The notes below the pieces were generated by a model. It made no database searches, had not been told where the DNA came from, and was given only the letters and a program-made list of their open reading frames with translations. The position numbers were made by a program, and so were the translations under genes. A stretch of DNA of 64,000 bases from an uncultured Anaerolineae bacterium (GTDB lineage: Bacteria; Chloroflexota; Anaerolineae; Promineifilales; Promineifilaceae), in assembly GCA_937943625.1 (NCBI GenBank), contig CALEAD010000007.1, positions 124,001 to 188,000 on the forward strand, read 5' to 3'. Shown here piece by piece: positions 37,499-46,268 of this stretch (position 1 is its first letter; every line of letters starts with the position of its first letter).

Positions 37499-39520
37499 TC
37501 ATCTTCGCAAACCAGCGGGTCGCTCTTCACGGCGTTGCTGCATGGCAGACATAGAGGCAATTGCTCTATCTATCTGTAACTTCTGCACCCTTAGCTCATT
37601 GGCGCGCGCCTGGTAAAATTTCAGCGTTTCGGCGTCCAGTTGGCTTTCGCCTCCCTGCACGAGTTGGGTTAGCTCAAGCGAGAGGGCTTTTAGCTGATCC
37701 TGGCGCCATTGCAAGACGGACAAAACCAATGTATCGGGCAACTTATCCCGGCTGGCGGCCGGAACAGGGGTAATGGCGCGCAGTCCCTGCACACGACTCT
37801 GCAAATAGTCCTCATCTAAACTATCGCACAAATCGGCGTCGCTGACAAACCTCCCTTCGATGACGATCTGCATAATGCGCATCCAGATGGCGCGATCTTC
37901 GGGCAAGGTGAAATCGGCGGCAGAGACAACGGGCTGTTCCAGGCGATGCAGTCGCTGGTTAATGGCACGCACCACCTGGGGGTAAGCTAGACATTGGCGC
38001 AGAAAGTTGCTTTGGCGCGTGGGCTGCGGAGACGGCCGTACACGCGGTTGTGACACCCATTGCATTTCACCCGACCAGGCGGGCATTTCCGGCTCTGGGG
38101 GTGGCTGGCCGATGGTGGCTCGCCCCGACACGCTCTCTGCCAGAGGAGCGCCAACAGGCGGGCGCTGCGGGCGCGGTGGGTCTAGTAGCCGTACCTGGCG
38201 CAGGGAACGCTCGTCTGTGCCCAGGGCGCGTGCTAACTGTTGCCAATAGTGGTCGCGCTCCACAGGATCGCTGATTTCTTTGATAAGGGGAATGACTTGG
38301 CGAGCAACGGTCGTTTTCGCCTTGGCGTCCCCTTTGTCCATATCCCGTGTCAGCACCTGAATGACGTAGGCCACCACTGGCTGCGCCGCCGCCAGCAGCT
38401 GTGGCCATGTTTCCGGCTGCGTGCGCAACAGCTTATCCGGGTCATTACCCGGCGGCAGCGTTACCACGCGAATATCTGCCTGCAGGCGCGCCTCGTGCCG
38501 CACCAGTCCGCGCGCGTCGAAGCGCACCTCCAGTTTGTGGTCGAGCGTTTCGCGTGCCACCTGCACGCCGCGCAGCGTGGCCTTTGCCCCGGCCGCGTCG
38601 GCGTCTAGCGCCAGCACAAAGCGCTTTGTAAAGCGTTTTAGCAGTTGCAGTTGCGGCTCTGTCAGCGCCGTGCCCATCTGCGCCACCATGTTGCGGTAGC
38701 CCTGTTGCCAACCCTGCATCACGTCCATGTACCCTTCGACAATGACAACCTGGCGTGCCTCGCGGATATGTCGCCGTGCCAGGTCCAGCCCATATAGCAG
38801 GTGGCTTTTGTTGAATAATGCCGTTTGGGGCGAGTTGAGATACTTGGGAATGCCCTCTTTTTCCAGGGTGCGCGCGCCAAAGCCCACCACACGGCCGTCT
38901 ACGTTGCGAATGGGGATCATCAACCGGTTGCGGAAGCGGTCATAGCGCGTCCCTTTTTCCTCATTCTGCGTCAGCAGCCCGGCTGCCAACAGGTCATCGT
39001 CGCTATACCCCTGCTCGTTAAAGTGGGTGCGGCACCTATCCCAGCCATCCAGGGCAAAGCCAATGCGGAAGGTCTCCAGCGTTTCCTGGGTGAGCTGGCG
39101 CTCCTGCACATAGCGCCGCGCCTCTTCCGCTTCTGGCGCATAGAGCAGCAGCATGTGGTAGTAATCCGCGGCAGCCGCTAACAGCTCTGTCAAGCGCTGT
39201 TCCGCCGCCTGCCGAACTTTATCTGCCGGCTGCTGTGATTCCAGGGTGACGCCTGCGCGCCGCGCCAGGTATTGCAGCGCCTCGTGGAACTCCCACCCCT
39301 CCTTCTTCATGACAAAGGAAAAGAGGTCGCCCCCCTCGGCGCAGGCGCCAAAGCAGCGCCAGGTTTGTGTTTCGGGAAAAACGTAGAAAGCAGGGGTGCG
39401 GGTATTGAGATGAAATGGGCAAAAACCAGCATAGCTGCGCCCTGATTTCCGCAGGGACACCGTCTCCGAGACAATATCCACAATGTCCAGCCGGTTTTTA
39501 ATCTCTTCCGTTACGTTCAT
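37499..39520 (-). CDS. dnaG: DNA primase
   Basis: 673 residues. The N-terminal zinc-binding CHC2 domain reads GFCPFHLNTRTPAFYV then WRCFGACAEGGDLFSFV. The last two ligands are spaced C-x3-C instead of the usual C-x2-C, a small oddity. The Toprim catalytic core has VVIVEGYMDVMQ and LALDADAAGAKA. A DnaB-interacting C-terminal region follows a Pro-rich linker near residue 470. It synthesises RNA primers for replication. It is coupled to rpoD downstream. Confidence 0.93.
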   Translation of the reverse strand: MNVTEEIKNRLDIVDIVSETVSLRKSGRSYAGFCPFHLNTRTPAFYVFPETQTWRCFGACAEGGDLFSFVMKKEGWEFHEALQYLARRAGVTLESQQPADKVRQAAEQRLTELLAAAADYYHMLLLYAPEAEEARRYVQERQLTQETLETFRIGFALDGWDRCRTHFNEQGYSDDDLLAAGLLTQNEEKGTRYDRFRNRLMIPIRNVDGRVVGFGARTLEKEGIPKYLNSPQTALFNKSHLLYGLDLARRHIREARQVVIVEGYMDVMQGWQQGYRNMVAQMGTALTEPQLQLLKRFTKRFVLALDADAAGAKATLRGVQVARETLDHKLEVRFDARGLVRHEARLQADIRVVTLPPGNDPDKLLRTQPETWPQLLAAAQPVVAYVIQVLTRDMDKGDAKAKTTVARQVIPLIKEISDPVERDHYWQQLARALGTDERSLRQVRLLDPPRPQRPPVGAPLAESVSGRATIGQPPPEPEMPAWSGEMQWVSQPRVRPSPQPTRQSNFLRQCLAYPQVVRAINQRLHRLEQPVVSAADFTLPEDRAIWMRIMQIVIEGRFVSDADLCDSLDEDYLQSRVQGLRAITPVPAASRDKLPDTLVLSVLQWRQDQLKALSLELTQLVQGGESQLDAETLKFYQARANELRVQKLQIDRAIASMSAMQQRREERPAGLRR

Positions 39521-39619
39521 GAGACGCCTGGAAAGGTAAATAGGTTATTTTTGGGTGCGACAGGTGAGATGTGAAAAGGGGAACGTGGGAAGACGTTCCT
39601 CAAGCTCCTCCTTTCACGC

Positions 39620-42586
39620 CTAGAATCCTTCCATTTGTGAAAGGTCGGCCAATCCCTGGGTAAGGGCAGCAATGCGCTGGAGCAGTGCCAGGCGATTAGC
39701 ACGCACGGCCGTATCTTCATCCATCACCAGCACATCATCAAAGAATTGGTTGATGGCTGGAACCATTTGCCGCAGCGTTGCCACGAAGGTGGCCAGCGTG
39801 CCGTCTTGCTGCGCCGCAGCCGTGGCATAGGCGTTGTAGAGCCTCTGCTCGGCGGGCAGGGCAAAGGCGTCTGGGTGCAGGGGATAAAACTCGCCCTGGG
39901 CGCGGGTAATGCGCACGCAGCGGGCATAGGCATCCAATAGCTGGCTCCAATCTGGCTGCTGCGCGGCGGTGTGCAGGGCAGCGGCCGTTTGCGCCGCCGC
40001 ATAGGGATTGTGCCCCTGCTCGTTCAGCACTGCTTTAACTACAGAGGTTGGGTAGCCCTGGTCACGCAAAACGCCTTCGAGACGGCCGTTGACAAAGCCA
40101 AGCACCTCGGCCAAAACCTCCTCGCTGGCGGGAATGGGCAGCAAAGCGGCTGCCACCCGCAGCGCGGCGCGCAGGTCAAAGAGAGTGGCATTCTGCACCA
40201 GGTTCTCGATCAGGTGCAGGGCCGCGCGGCGCAGGGCAAATGGGTCATTAGACCCCTTGGGGGCCAGCCCGGCGGCAAACAGCCCGGTCAGGCTATCCAG
40301 GCGGTCAGCCAGGGCCAGCGCCATACCTGGGCGCGTGCGGCTTACGGCCTGATACTGCTCCGCAATTGCCTCGGCTACCGCTTCTAGCTCTCCGCTGAGG
40401 CGGGCGTAGTGCGCCCCCATGATGCCTTGCAGGCTGGTCATTTCCACCACCATGTTGGTAGCCAGATCGGCTTTGGCCAGGGAGGCAGCGCGCGCGGCAA
40501 CGGCCGTTTCTTTTTCCGTCAACCCCAGCATGGCGGCAATCTGGGGCGTCAGTTGTTCCAGCCGTCGCGTCTTATCGAGCATCGAGCCAAGCTGCGTCTG
40601 AAACGTCAGCGTATCCAACTCCGGCACAAAATCGGCCAGGGGTTTTTTCACGTCGTTCTTGTAAAAGAACTCCGCATCGGCAAAGCGGGCGCGAATGACA
40701 TGTTCGTTGCCGTTGACCACAATATCAAGATGTTTATCATCCCCATTGCGCACGGCAATAAAGTAAGGCAGCAGTCGGCCCAGCTGATCATAAACGGGGA
40801 AGTAGCGCTGGTGTTTGCGCATCACGGCTACCAGCACCTCGCCGGGCAGTGTCAGGAAACGCGACTCGAACTCGCCGCGCATGGGGGTGGGGCGTTCGAC
40901 CAGGTTGGCCACTTCGGCCAGGAGATCGGGGTCTTCGGGGATGATGCCTCCCCTTTCTGCAGCCAGTTTGGCGGCAATGCTGGCAATGCGTTCTGCGCGT
41001 TTATGCGTTTCCAGCACAATGCCATACTTGCGCATGAGGGCGCTATAGTCGGCCGCATCCGGCAGGGTAATGTGGGGCGAACTCTCTGGGCGCAGGCCGC
41101 GGCTGACGTTGCTGCTGCTCACGCCCGCGTAGCTGAAGGGAATCACGTCTGGCCCGTACAGGGCAACAATCCAGCGGAGGGGACGGCTAAAGCTGACGTT
41201 GGTTTGATTCCAGCGCATGCTCTTGGGAAATTTGAGGCTGGCAATGAGGGTGGGCAGCGCCTCTCGCAAAACGGCCGCTGTCAGTTGACCTTCTTCCCGC
41301 TGCACGGCCGTTACGTACCGCTTGCCCGCTTCTTCCATCACCTGCAAATCGGCCACGTTCACCCCTTTACTGCGGGCAAAGCCAATGGCGGCAGGGGTGG
41401 GGTTGCCCGCCGCGTCGAAGGCACGGTCGGCGGGCGGCCCTTTGACAACAGTCTCCAGATCGCGCTGCCGTCCTTCCAGACGATGCACCAGCACAGCCAA
41501 GCGGCGCGGCGTACCCAGGATTTCGTAACGGCCGTAAGTCAGACGCAAGTCAGCCAACATCTGCGGCACCAGGGTCTGCAACTGCTGCAGCGCCCCCTGC
41601 AAATCGGTGACGGGGAGCTCTTCGCAGCCAATTTCCAACAGCAGCGTCTGCGCGATCTCTGCCTGCGCCAATTGCAGCGGCACCTCCTCAGGCACGACGA
41701 ACCTCTCCTGGCGCAGCAGAGGGAAATTCAGGCGCTGCCGCTGCGCCAGATACTGCTCAGCCACCAGGCGCGCCACGCGGCGCATGCGGCGGAAATAGTT
41801 AGCGCGCTCCGTGACGCCGACCGCACCGCGCGTATCCAAAATGTTGAACAGATGCGAGCATTTCAGGTTGTAATCGTGCGCGGGCACAACCAGCCCGGCC
41901 TCCAGGCAGCGCAGCGCCTCACGCTCATAGGTATCGTAGACGGCACGCATCGCGTCTACGTCGGCTACCTCAAAGTAATAGCGGCAATGCTCAATTTCGC
42001 TTTGCAGCAGAATGTCGCCGTAGGGCACACCCGCGCCGTACTCCAGCTCCCATACGCTATCTACGCCCTGTAGGGCCAGGGCAATGCGGTCTAGCCCATA
42101 GGTGATCTCTACCGAAACGGGGTCCAGATTTTGCCCGCCAGCCTGCTGAAAGTAGGTGAACTGGGTGATTTCCTGGCCGTCTAACCATACTTCCCAACCC
42201 AATCCCCAGGCGCCCAGGGCTGGGCTTTCCCAGTTATCTTCCACAAAGCGAATGTCGTGCTCGTGCGGGTTGATGCCTATGGCTTCCAGGCTTTTCAGGA
42301 ATAGCTCCTGCGGGTTGCCGGGATCTGGCTTGAGGATGACCTGAAGCTGGTGGTGCATCTGCATCCGATTGGGGTTGTCGCCAAAACGGCCGTCGTCTGG
42401 GCGAATGCTCGGCTCCACATACACCACATTCCACGGCTCTGGCCCCAGCACGCGCAGGGAGGTGGCCGGGTTCATCGTTCCCGCGCCTACCTGGATGTTG
42501 TATGGCTGCTGTACCACGCAGCCCCACTCTTGCCAATACGCCAAGAGGCGTAAGATGATCTCTTGAAAACTCAGTTTGTCTTTCAT
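39620..42586 (-). CDS. glyQS: Glycyl-tRNA synthetase, fused alpha and beta subunits
   Basis: 988 residues from [10 protein letters not shown]; a longer frame to 42640 runs into a hairpin junction. Residues 1 to about 300 are the alpha (GlyQ) catalytic domain ([58 protein letters not shown]). A linker leads into the beta (GlyS) part from about residue 325 ([36 protein letters not shown] [15 protein letters not shown], and [10 protein letters not shown]). It charges tRNA-Gly in the cytoplasm. In most bacteria the two chains are separate genes; fusion is known in a few lineages. Confidence 0.92.
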   Translation of the reverse strand: MKDKLSFQEIILRLLAYWQEWGCVVQQPYNIQVGAGTMNPATSLRVLGPEPWNVVYVEPSIRPDDGRFGDNPNRMQMHHQLQVILKPDPGNPQELFLKSLEAIGINPHEHDIRFVEDNWESPALGAWGLGWEVWLDGQEITQFTYFQQAGGQNLDPVSVEITYGLDRIALALQGVDSVWELEYGAGVPYGDILLQSEIEHCRYYFEVADVDAMRAVYDTYEREALRCLEAGLVVPAHDYNLKCSHLFNILDTRGAVGVTERANYFRRMRRVARLVAEQYLAQRQRLNFPLLRQERFVVPEEVPLQLAQAEIAQTLLLEIGCEELPVTDLQGALQQLQTLVPQMLADLRLTYGRYEILGTPRRLAVLVHRLEGRQRDLETVVKGPPADRAFDAAGNPTPAAIGFARSKGVNVADLQVMEEAGKRYVTAVQREEGQLTAAVLREALPTLIASLKFPKSMRWNQTNVSFSRPLRWIVALYGPDVIPFSYAGVSSSNVSRGLRPESSPHITLPDAADYSALMRKYGIVLETHKRAERIASIAAKLAAERGGIIPEDPDLLAEVANLVERPTPMRGEFESRFLTLPGEVLVAVMRKHQRYFPVYDQLGRLLPYFIAVRNGDDKHLDIVVNGNEHVIRARFADAEFFYKNDVKKPLADFVPELDTLTFQTQLGSMLDKTRRLEQLTPQIAAMLGLTEKETAVAARAASLAKADLATNMVVEMTSLQGIMGAHYARLSGELEAVAEAIAEQYQAVSRTRPGMALALADRLDSLTGLFAAGLAPKGSNDPFALRRAALHLIENLVQNATLFDLRAALRVAAALLPIPASEEVLAEVLGFVNGRLEGVLRDQGYPTSVVKAVLNEQGHNPYAAAQTAAALHTAAQQPDWSQLLDAYARCVRITRAQGEFYPLHPDAFALPAEQRLYNAYATAAAQQDGTLATFVATLRQMVPAINQFFDDVLVMDEDTAVRANRLALLQRIAALTQGLADLSQMEGF

Positions 42587-42616
42587 ATCAATTTTGCCGG
42601 GTGCGAAGTGGTGTTG

Positions 42617-42649
42617 GTTGGTTAGTTGGCTGGCAGCCAACTAACCAAC
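42617..42649. repeat. Perfect 16-bp inverted repeat between PEP-domain gene and glyQS
   Basis: GTTGGTTAGTTGGCTG (42617-42632) and its exact complement CAGCCAACTAACCAAC (42634-42649) flank a single G. There is no T run, so an intrinsic terminator is not obvious. It belongs to the class of iterated-word junctions. Confidence 0.8.
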
Positions 42650-42721
42650 TGTCAAACCCACTAACAACCAGGTATGAACGCGCTGAAGTATAGCATGAGG
42701 GACAACGAGGGGCACATTGAA

Positions 42722-45112
42722 TTAAAAGGTAGAGATCTGCCCCAGCATCTGCCCGACTGACGTCCAATTGCCGTGCGCCAGGTAAGCAATGGCTTCGTCG
42801 CTACGGCCGTTCATGATGACGTTTACGCGATATTCGTAACCGGCAACGGCAGTGACATCTATCACCTTGAGGTACTCTGCCAACCACGCCTCCTCCGGCA
42901 GCAACGCCGGCAGGGCATTGGGCGCATTGCGGAAGAACTCCCAATTGAACGTGCCGCGCTCATCGCCAATGCGCACAGCCAGGGCGTGAATGCCCGACTC
43001 CACCAAATCCTGAAAGAAGTGGGTACCATAAGAAAGCTCTGGGGAGTGGCCGTCTTTGACAATGGCCATCTCAATAAGCACACGCGTGTTGTAAATGTCA
43101 GCATAAGTCACCGGCACGCCCAACTCCAGGTTTACGCTGCCCCAGCGCCCTGGCCCCATGAGGATGAATGGTTCTTTCTCCAGCCGCTTGTTTAGACGAC
43201 CAATGGCGCGCCCCAGTTCAGAGCGGGTGCCGGTATCGGGAATCTGGTAATACTTTTCCGGGTCTACAAAGATGATGTAGCGGATACCTTCTGCCTGCCC
43301 ATCGGGAATCAGTTCATGGGTGCGGAAGAGGACGTTCTCTGGGGGGACGTCGGTGGGAATGGCAACGGCCGTTTGCTCTTCCGCGCGCTGGCTCAGAGGA
43401 CGACACTGCAAAATATGCAAAATATAATCCGGGTCCGGGTAATTCGGCACAATCTCCACCGTAAACTCCATATCCACCGGCCGCTTATACGTGCGCTCCA
43501 AATGCCGCAACGCCGTGCGCATCATCTTCACAAAGCGCTCGTCCTTGAGCAATTTATCAAACGTCAGCACCAGTTGGTCAGAGGGCTTGACCATACCAGC
43601 CGCCATCACCTCTTGCAGATAATCCCCCTTATCCAGCGAAGCAATGAAGCGCAAATCAGGGTAATCTGGCTTCAGCACTTGGCGCACGGGGAGCGTCTTA
43701 AAGGCATTTTCCTCCAGGTCAATCAGGTCTATGTACCACTGAGAATACTGGCGAATAGCGCGCGCCGTCGTTTCCGGGCGCAGGCGCGGGTGGCTGAGGG
43801 CAATCATACGCGGGAAATCTTTCTCTACGCGGTCGACGGCGCGCGTGCCCAGTCCCCACACCATGCGCAAAAAGCCATCTTCGCGGCGAATTTTTGGGTG
43901 CCAGCGGAACGGATTCTGGCTAAAAGCAACACCAGCCACAGAGGGAAAAAAGTAACGGCCGTACTGCTTCCCCCGCACCCGTTGCAGCAAAATTGCCATC
44001 CGCTCATCATAATCAATCAGCCCATGATGCTGCCGATAAAGCAACGCATCCGGGTTCAGCGTACTGGCATAGACACGCTTAATGGCGGCCAGCAACGCTT
44101 CCAGATTTTCCTCCAGCGTGCCCTGGTTGGGCAAAAAGTAACTCTGGTACTTGCCGGCAAACGAAAAACCGAAATTATCTTCCAACAAGCTAGAAGAGCG
44201 CACAATCAGCGGGTCATTGCCCATGTGCAGCAACACCTCACGCAGTTGATCCACAATGCCATCAGAAAAGTGCCCTGCCAGATGCGCTTCTACCACCTGG
44301 GGGTACAAAACACGAATCTCATCCACCGGGCGATACTTCTGATTCATAAAATGATTCAGATTGTTGGCCAGGCGAAACTCATAGATTACCTCACTGCCGA
44401 TAAAATAAGAAGTGGGGATTTCCACTTGCCGGCTCAGGTCATAGCCAGAATGAGGGTCTTGCTGCTGCAAAATACGCCACGCCAGCAACATACCCGCTGC
44501 CTTGCCACCGATTTTCCCTGTGCCAATCAGGCGCTGATAGATGCTGCGCAGGTCATTAATGGTGAACACCTTCTTGGCCACGGCAATAAACGGAAGCTGA
44601 TCGCTGATCATGCGCTTGATCAGCACCACCTTTATCTCCTCAAGGTGATGCCGCACTGCTTCCAGCTCATTGGGGGGCAGTGATTCATAAATTCTTCCCT
44701 GCTCGAACAGAAGCTGCCAGGGAGCCAGTTCTGGGTTAAAGCCTATCTCTGGCCCCAGGCTGACGCTAGGGCGAGAGTGCAACACCTCTCGCACAATTGT
44801 TTCCAGCACGGGAATTCCCAGGTTATTGGCAAAGTAGGCGTCTGTCTGAAAATCCCGGATGCGCTCCTTGCGCTTATTCCAGATACTGGCTTCCTCCTGG
44901 TTGTAAGGGTCAACCAGCCCTTCCCGTCGCTGGGACTCGATGGCTTTGTGCTTGACCTCCGCTTCAAAATCAGCCTGGGAGATAATACCACGTCGAAATA
45001 GCTCTTCGCGCATGCGCACACGAATCAAGTCGCTCAGGATGGGGTATTGCGCTAATTTGACATAAATATCAATTGTAGGCGTTACGCTGCGCGGTGGCCG
45101 AACCTCACTCAT
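42722..45112 (-). CDS. PEP/pyruvate-binding ATP-grasp protein, PEP synthase N-terminal domain-like
   Basis: 796 residues. The central region, about residues 200-600, is a PPDK_N-type nucleotide-binding domain: GKIGGKAAGMLLAWRIL, PLIVRSSSLLEDNFGFSFAG, GVAFSQNPFRWHP and DMEFTVEIVP leading to LHILQCRPLS. The phosphohistidine swivel and PEP-binding barrel of true PEP synthase are absent. About 200 residues of N-terminal helical sequence and a unique C-terminal domain (MGPGRWGSVNLELGVPV) replace them. It may phosphorylate an unknown protein or small molecule. The ribosome-binding site AAGGGAG lies at the end of a repeat. Confidence 0.8.
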   Translation of the reverse strand: MSEVRPPRSVTPTIDIYVKLAQYPILSDLIRVRMREELFRRGIISQADFEAEVKHKAIESQRREGLVDPYNQEEASIWNKRKERIRDFQTDAYFANNLGIPVLETIVREVLHSRPSVSLGPEIGFNPELAPWQLLFEQGRIYESLPPNELEAVRHHLEEIKVVLIKRMISDQLPFIAVAKKVFTINDLRSIYQRLIGTGKIGGKAAGMLLAWRILQQQDPHSGYDLSRQVEIPTSYFIGSEVIYEFRLANNLNHFMNQKYRPVDEIRVLYPQVVEAHLAGHFSDGIVDQLREVLLHMGNDPLIVRSSSLLEDNFGFSFAGKYQSYFLPNQGTLEENLEALLAAIKRVYASTLNPDALLYRQHHGLIDYDERMAILLQRVRGKQYGRYFFPSVAGVAFSQNPFRWHPKIRREDGFLRMVWGLGTRAVDRVEKDFPRMIALSHPRLRPETTARAIRQYSQWYIDLIDLEENAFKTLPVRQVLKPDYPDLRFIASLDKGDYLQEVMAAGMVKPSDQLVLTFDKLLKDERFVKMMRTALRHLERTYKRPVDMEFTVEIVPNYPDPDYILHILQCRPLSQRAEEQTAVAIPTDVPPENVLFRTHELIPDGQAEGIRYIIFVDPEKYYQIPDTGTRSELGRAIGRLNKRLEKEPFILMGPGRWGSVNLELGVPVTYADIYNTRVLIEMAIVKDGHSPELSYGTHFFQDLVESGIHALAVRIGDERGTFNWEFFRNAPNALPALLPEEAWLAEYLKVIDVTAVAGYEYRVNVIMNGRSDEAIAYLAHGNWTSVGQMLGQISTF

Positions 45113-45169
45113 GCTCTGTCTCCCTTGAAAATATAGCCTGTTATTTCAACAAACTAACTTTTTGGGGTT

Positions 45170-45217
45170 CGTAGTAACGGCTTTAGCCGGTTACCCGCTA
45201 AAGCGGTTACTACAAAC
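45170..45217. repeat. GTAGTAACGGCTTTAGCC hairpin element
   Basis: GTAGTAACGGCTTTAGCC and GCTAAAGCGGTTACTAC form a nearly perfect stem around CGGTTACCC. It is the first of a series of repeats in the 670-nt gap upstream of the PEP-domain gene. Confidence 0.7.
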
Positions 45218-45220
45218 TTA

Positions 45221-45345
45221 ACCTGGTGCGCGCAGGTTTGGTAACCTGCGTTACGTTTTCATTCGTGGTGGTGTGCCCCACTCATGAAATCTCCTTTGAG
45301 AATATAGCCCAGGTCACAGCCTGGGTTACGTTTACAGATGTAGAG
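45221..45345 (-). repeat. Family-3 repeat, copy 2
   Basis: It contains the perfect hairpin CGCAGGTT-TGGT-AACCTGCG and, on the minus strand, CAAAGGAGATTTC before an ATG at 45285 with an 8-residue frame (MSGAHHHE). It aligns with 30870-30975 but with a one-base length difference in the mini-frame, so the mini-ORF peptide is not conserved. Confidence 0.65.
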
Positions 45346-45413
45346 TGGTCATTATAACAAAGACGCAGATAAATTGTCTCTGCAAGTCAGGCAAAGCAGC
45401 AATTCGCAACCGG

Positions 45414-45500
45414 AGTCTGGCGAAACTGCCCTGACCTCTGGCGCCGTAATGCGATTTGGCAAATCGCGCTACCTTGGCAGCCGGCAAAAGGCCAGTGTTC
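45414..45500 (+). repeat. Family-2 palindromic repeat, copy 3
   Basis: GCGCCGTAATGCGATTTGGC then AAATCGCGCTACC. Flanks match 8379-8465. Confidence 0.75.
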
Positions 45501-45578
45501 AATGACAAAATTATGGCAAAATTTGCTGCTCAAAGCGCCGCTGTTTCCGGTTTCAGCGGGGGTGCACCCTGTTTGTTC

Positions 45579-45587
45579 TGGTATAAT
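45579..45587 (+). promoter_or_regulatory. Candidate extended -10 promoter for the HIT gene
   Basis: TGGTATAAT fits the extended -10 consensus (TGnTATAAT). No convincing -35 is seen. It lies about 195 nt upstream of the HIT start and reads toward it. Confidence 0.4.
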
Positions 45588-45649
45588 TCGCTAAATAGGC
45601 TTGCAGCTTGCAAAGGCTCTCGTTTGACTTTTTCCAGACAGACAACATG

Positions 45650-45690
45650 AGCATGGGTTTAACACCACGAATGAAAACGTAACGCAGGTT
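45650..45690 (+). repeat. Family-3 repeat, copy 3 (opposite strand)
   Basis: ATGAGCATGGGTTTAACACC then ACGAATGAAAACGTAACGC and AGGTT. The copy is oriented with the HIT gene downstream. Confidence 0.6.
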
Positions 45691-45702
45691 CTATTTACAA
45701 GG

Positions 45703-45774
45703 TGGACCGCAGACCGTAGACCGCCCATCACTGACAAAATTGCGGTCGGCCGTCGGCGGTCATTTTCACAGGAG
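45703..45774 (+). repeat. Family-1 repeat, copy 7, joined to the HIT ribosome-binding site
   Basis: GGACCGCAGACC, CCCATCACTGACAAAATTGC and GGCGGTCATTTTCACAGGAG run directly into the HIT gene start at 45783. The Shine-Dalgarno is at the repeat end. Confidence 0.78.
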
Positions 45775-45782
45775 GCGTACCA

Positions 45783-46136
45783 ATGCCAACGATTTTTGCC
45801 AAAATTGTTCGCGGAGAGCTGCCATCAGACATGGTGTATCAGGATGAGCAGGTGACGGCGTTTCGAGATATTCATCCGGCAGCGCCAACACATATTTTGA
45901 TTGTGCCGAACCGGGTAATTCCGACGGTGAATGACTTGCAGGCGGAGGATGAGCAGCTGGTAGGGCACATGGTGCTGGTGGCACAGAAGATTGCGCAGCA
46001 GGAGGGAATTGCCGAGCGCGGCTACCGGCTAATCATCAACTGCAACAAAGAGGGTGGTCAAGAGGTGTATCACCTGCACATGCACCTGCTGGGCGGACGG
46101 CCGTTAGGCCCGATGGTGGTCAGACGTGGGGCGTGA
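45783..46136 (+). CDS. HIT (histidine triad) family nucleotide-binding protein, HINT type
   Basis: 117 residues. CIFC-like [20 protein letters not shown] opens the fold and the catalytic triad is [16 protein letters not shown] (HxHxH). Members hydrolyse AMP-linked phosphoramidates; length and motifs fit the HINT/PKCI-1 branch. AGGAGG lies seven bases before the ATG and comes from the adjoining repeat. It is convergent with the M23 lipoprotein gene. Confidence 0.92.
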   Translation: MPTIFAKIVRGELPSDMVYQDEQVTAFRDIHPAAPTHILIVPNRVIPTVNDLQAEDEQLVGHMVLVAQKIAQQEGIAERGYRLIINCNKEGGQEVYHLHMHLLGGRPLGPMVVRRGA

Positions 46137-46268
46137 AGGGTGTAGTATAAGTGGGAAGTGGCGGGTTGTTCTGGTCGCCGCCCCTTACAGCCTGTCACTT
46201 GCGACCGGCCCGCGTGGGCAAGGGCAGGTTCACACCCCGGCTGAGTCTGGTTGCCATCCCAGGTAAGG

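Noticed and set aside
40409..42073. 554-codon open frame on the plus strand
   Set aside because: It is exactly antisense to the well-conserved glyQS gene; composition is Gln/His/Arg-rich and without known motifs, as expected for a shadow of GC-rich coding DNA.
43316..44683. 455-codon open frame on the plus strand
   Set aside because: Antisense to the PEP-domain gene, low-complexity shadow composition, no ribosome-binding site or family motif.
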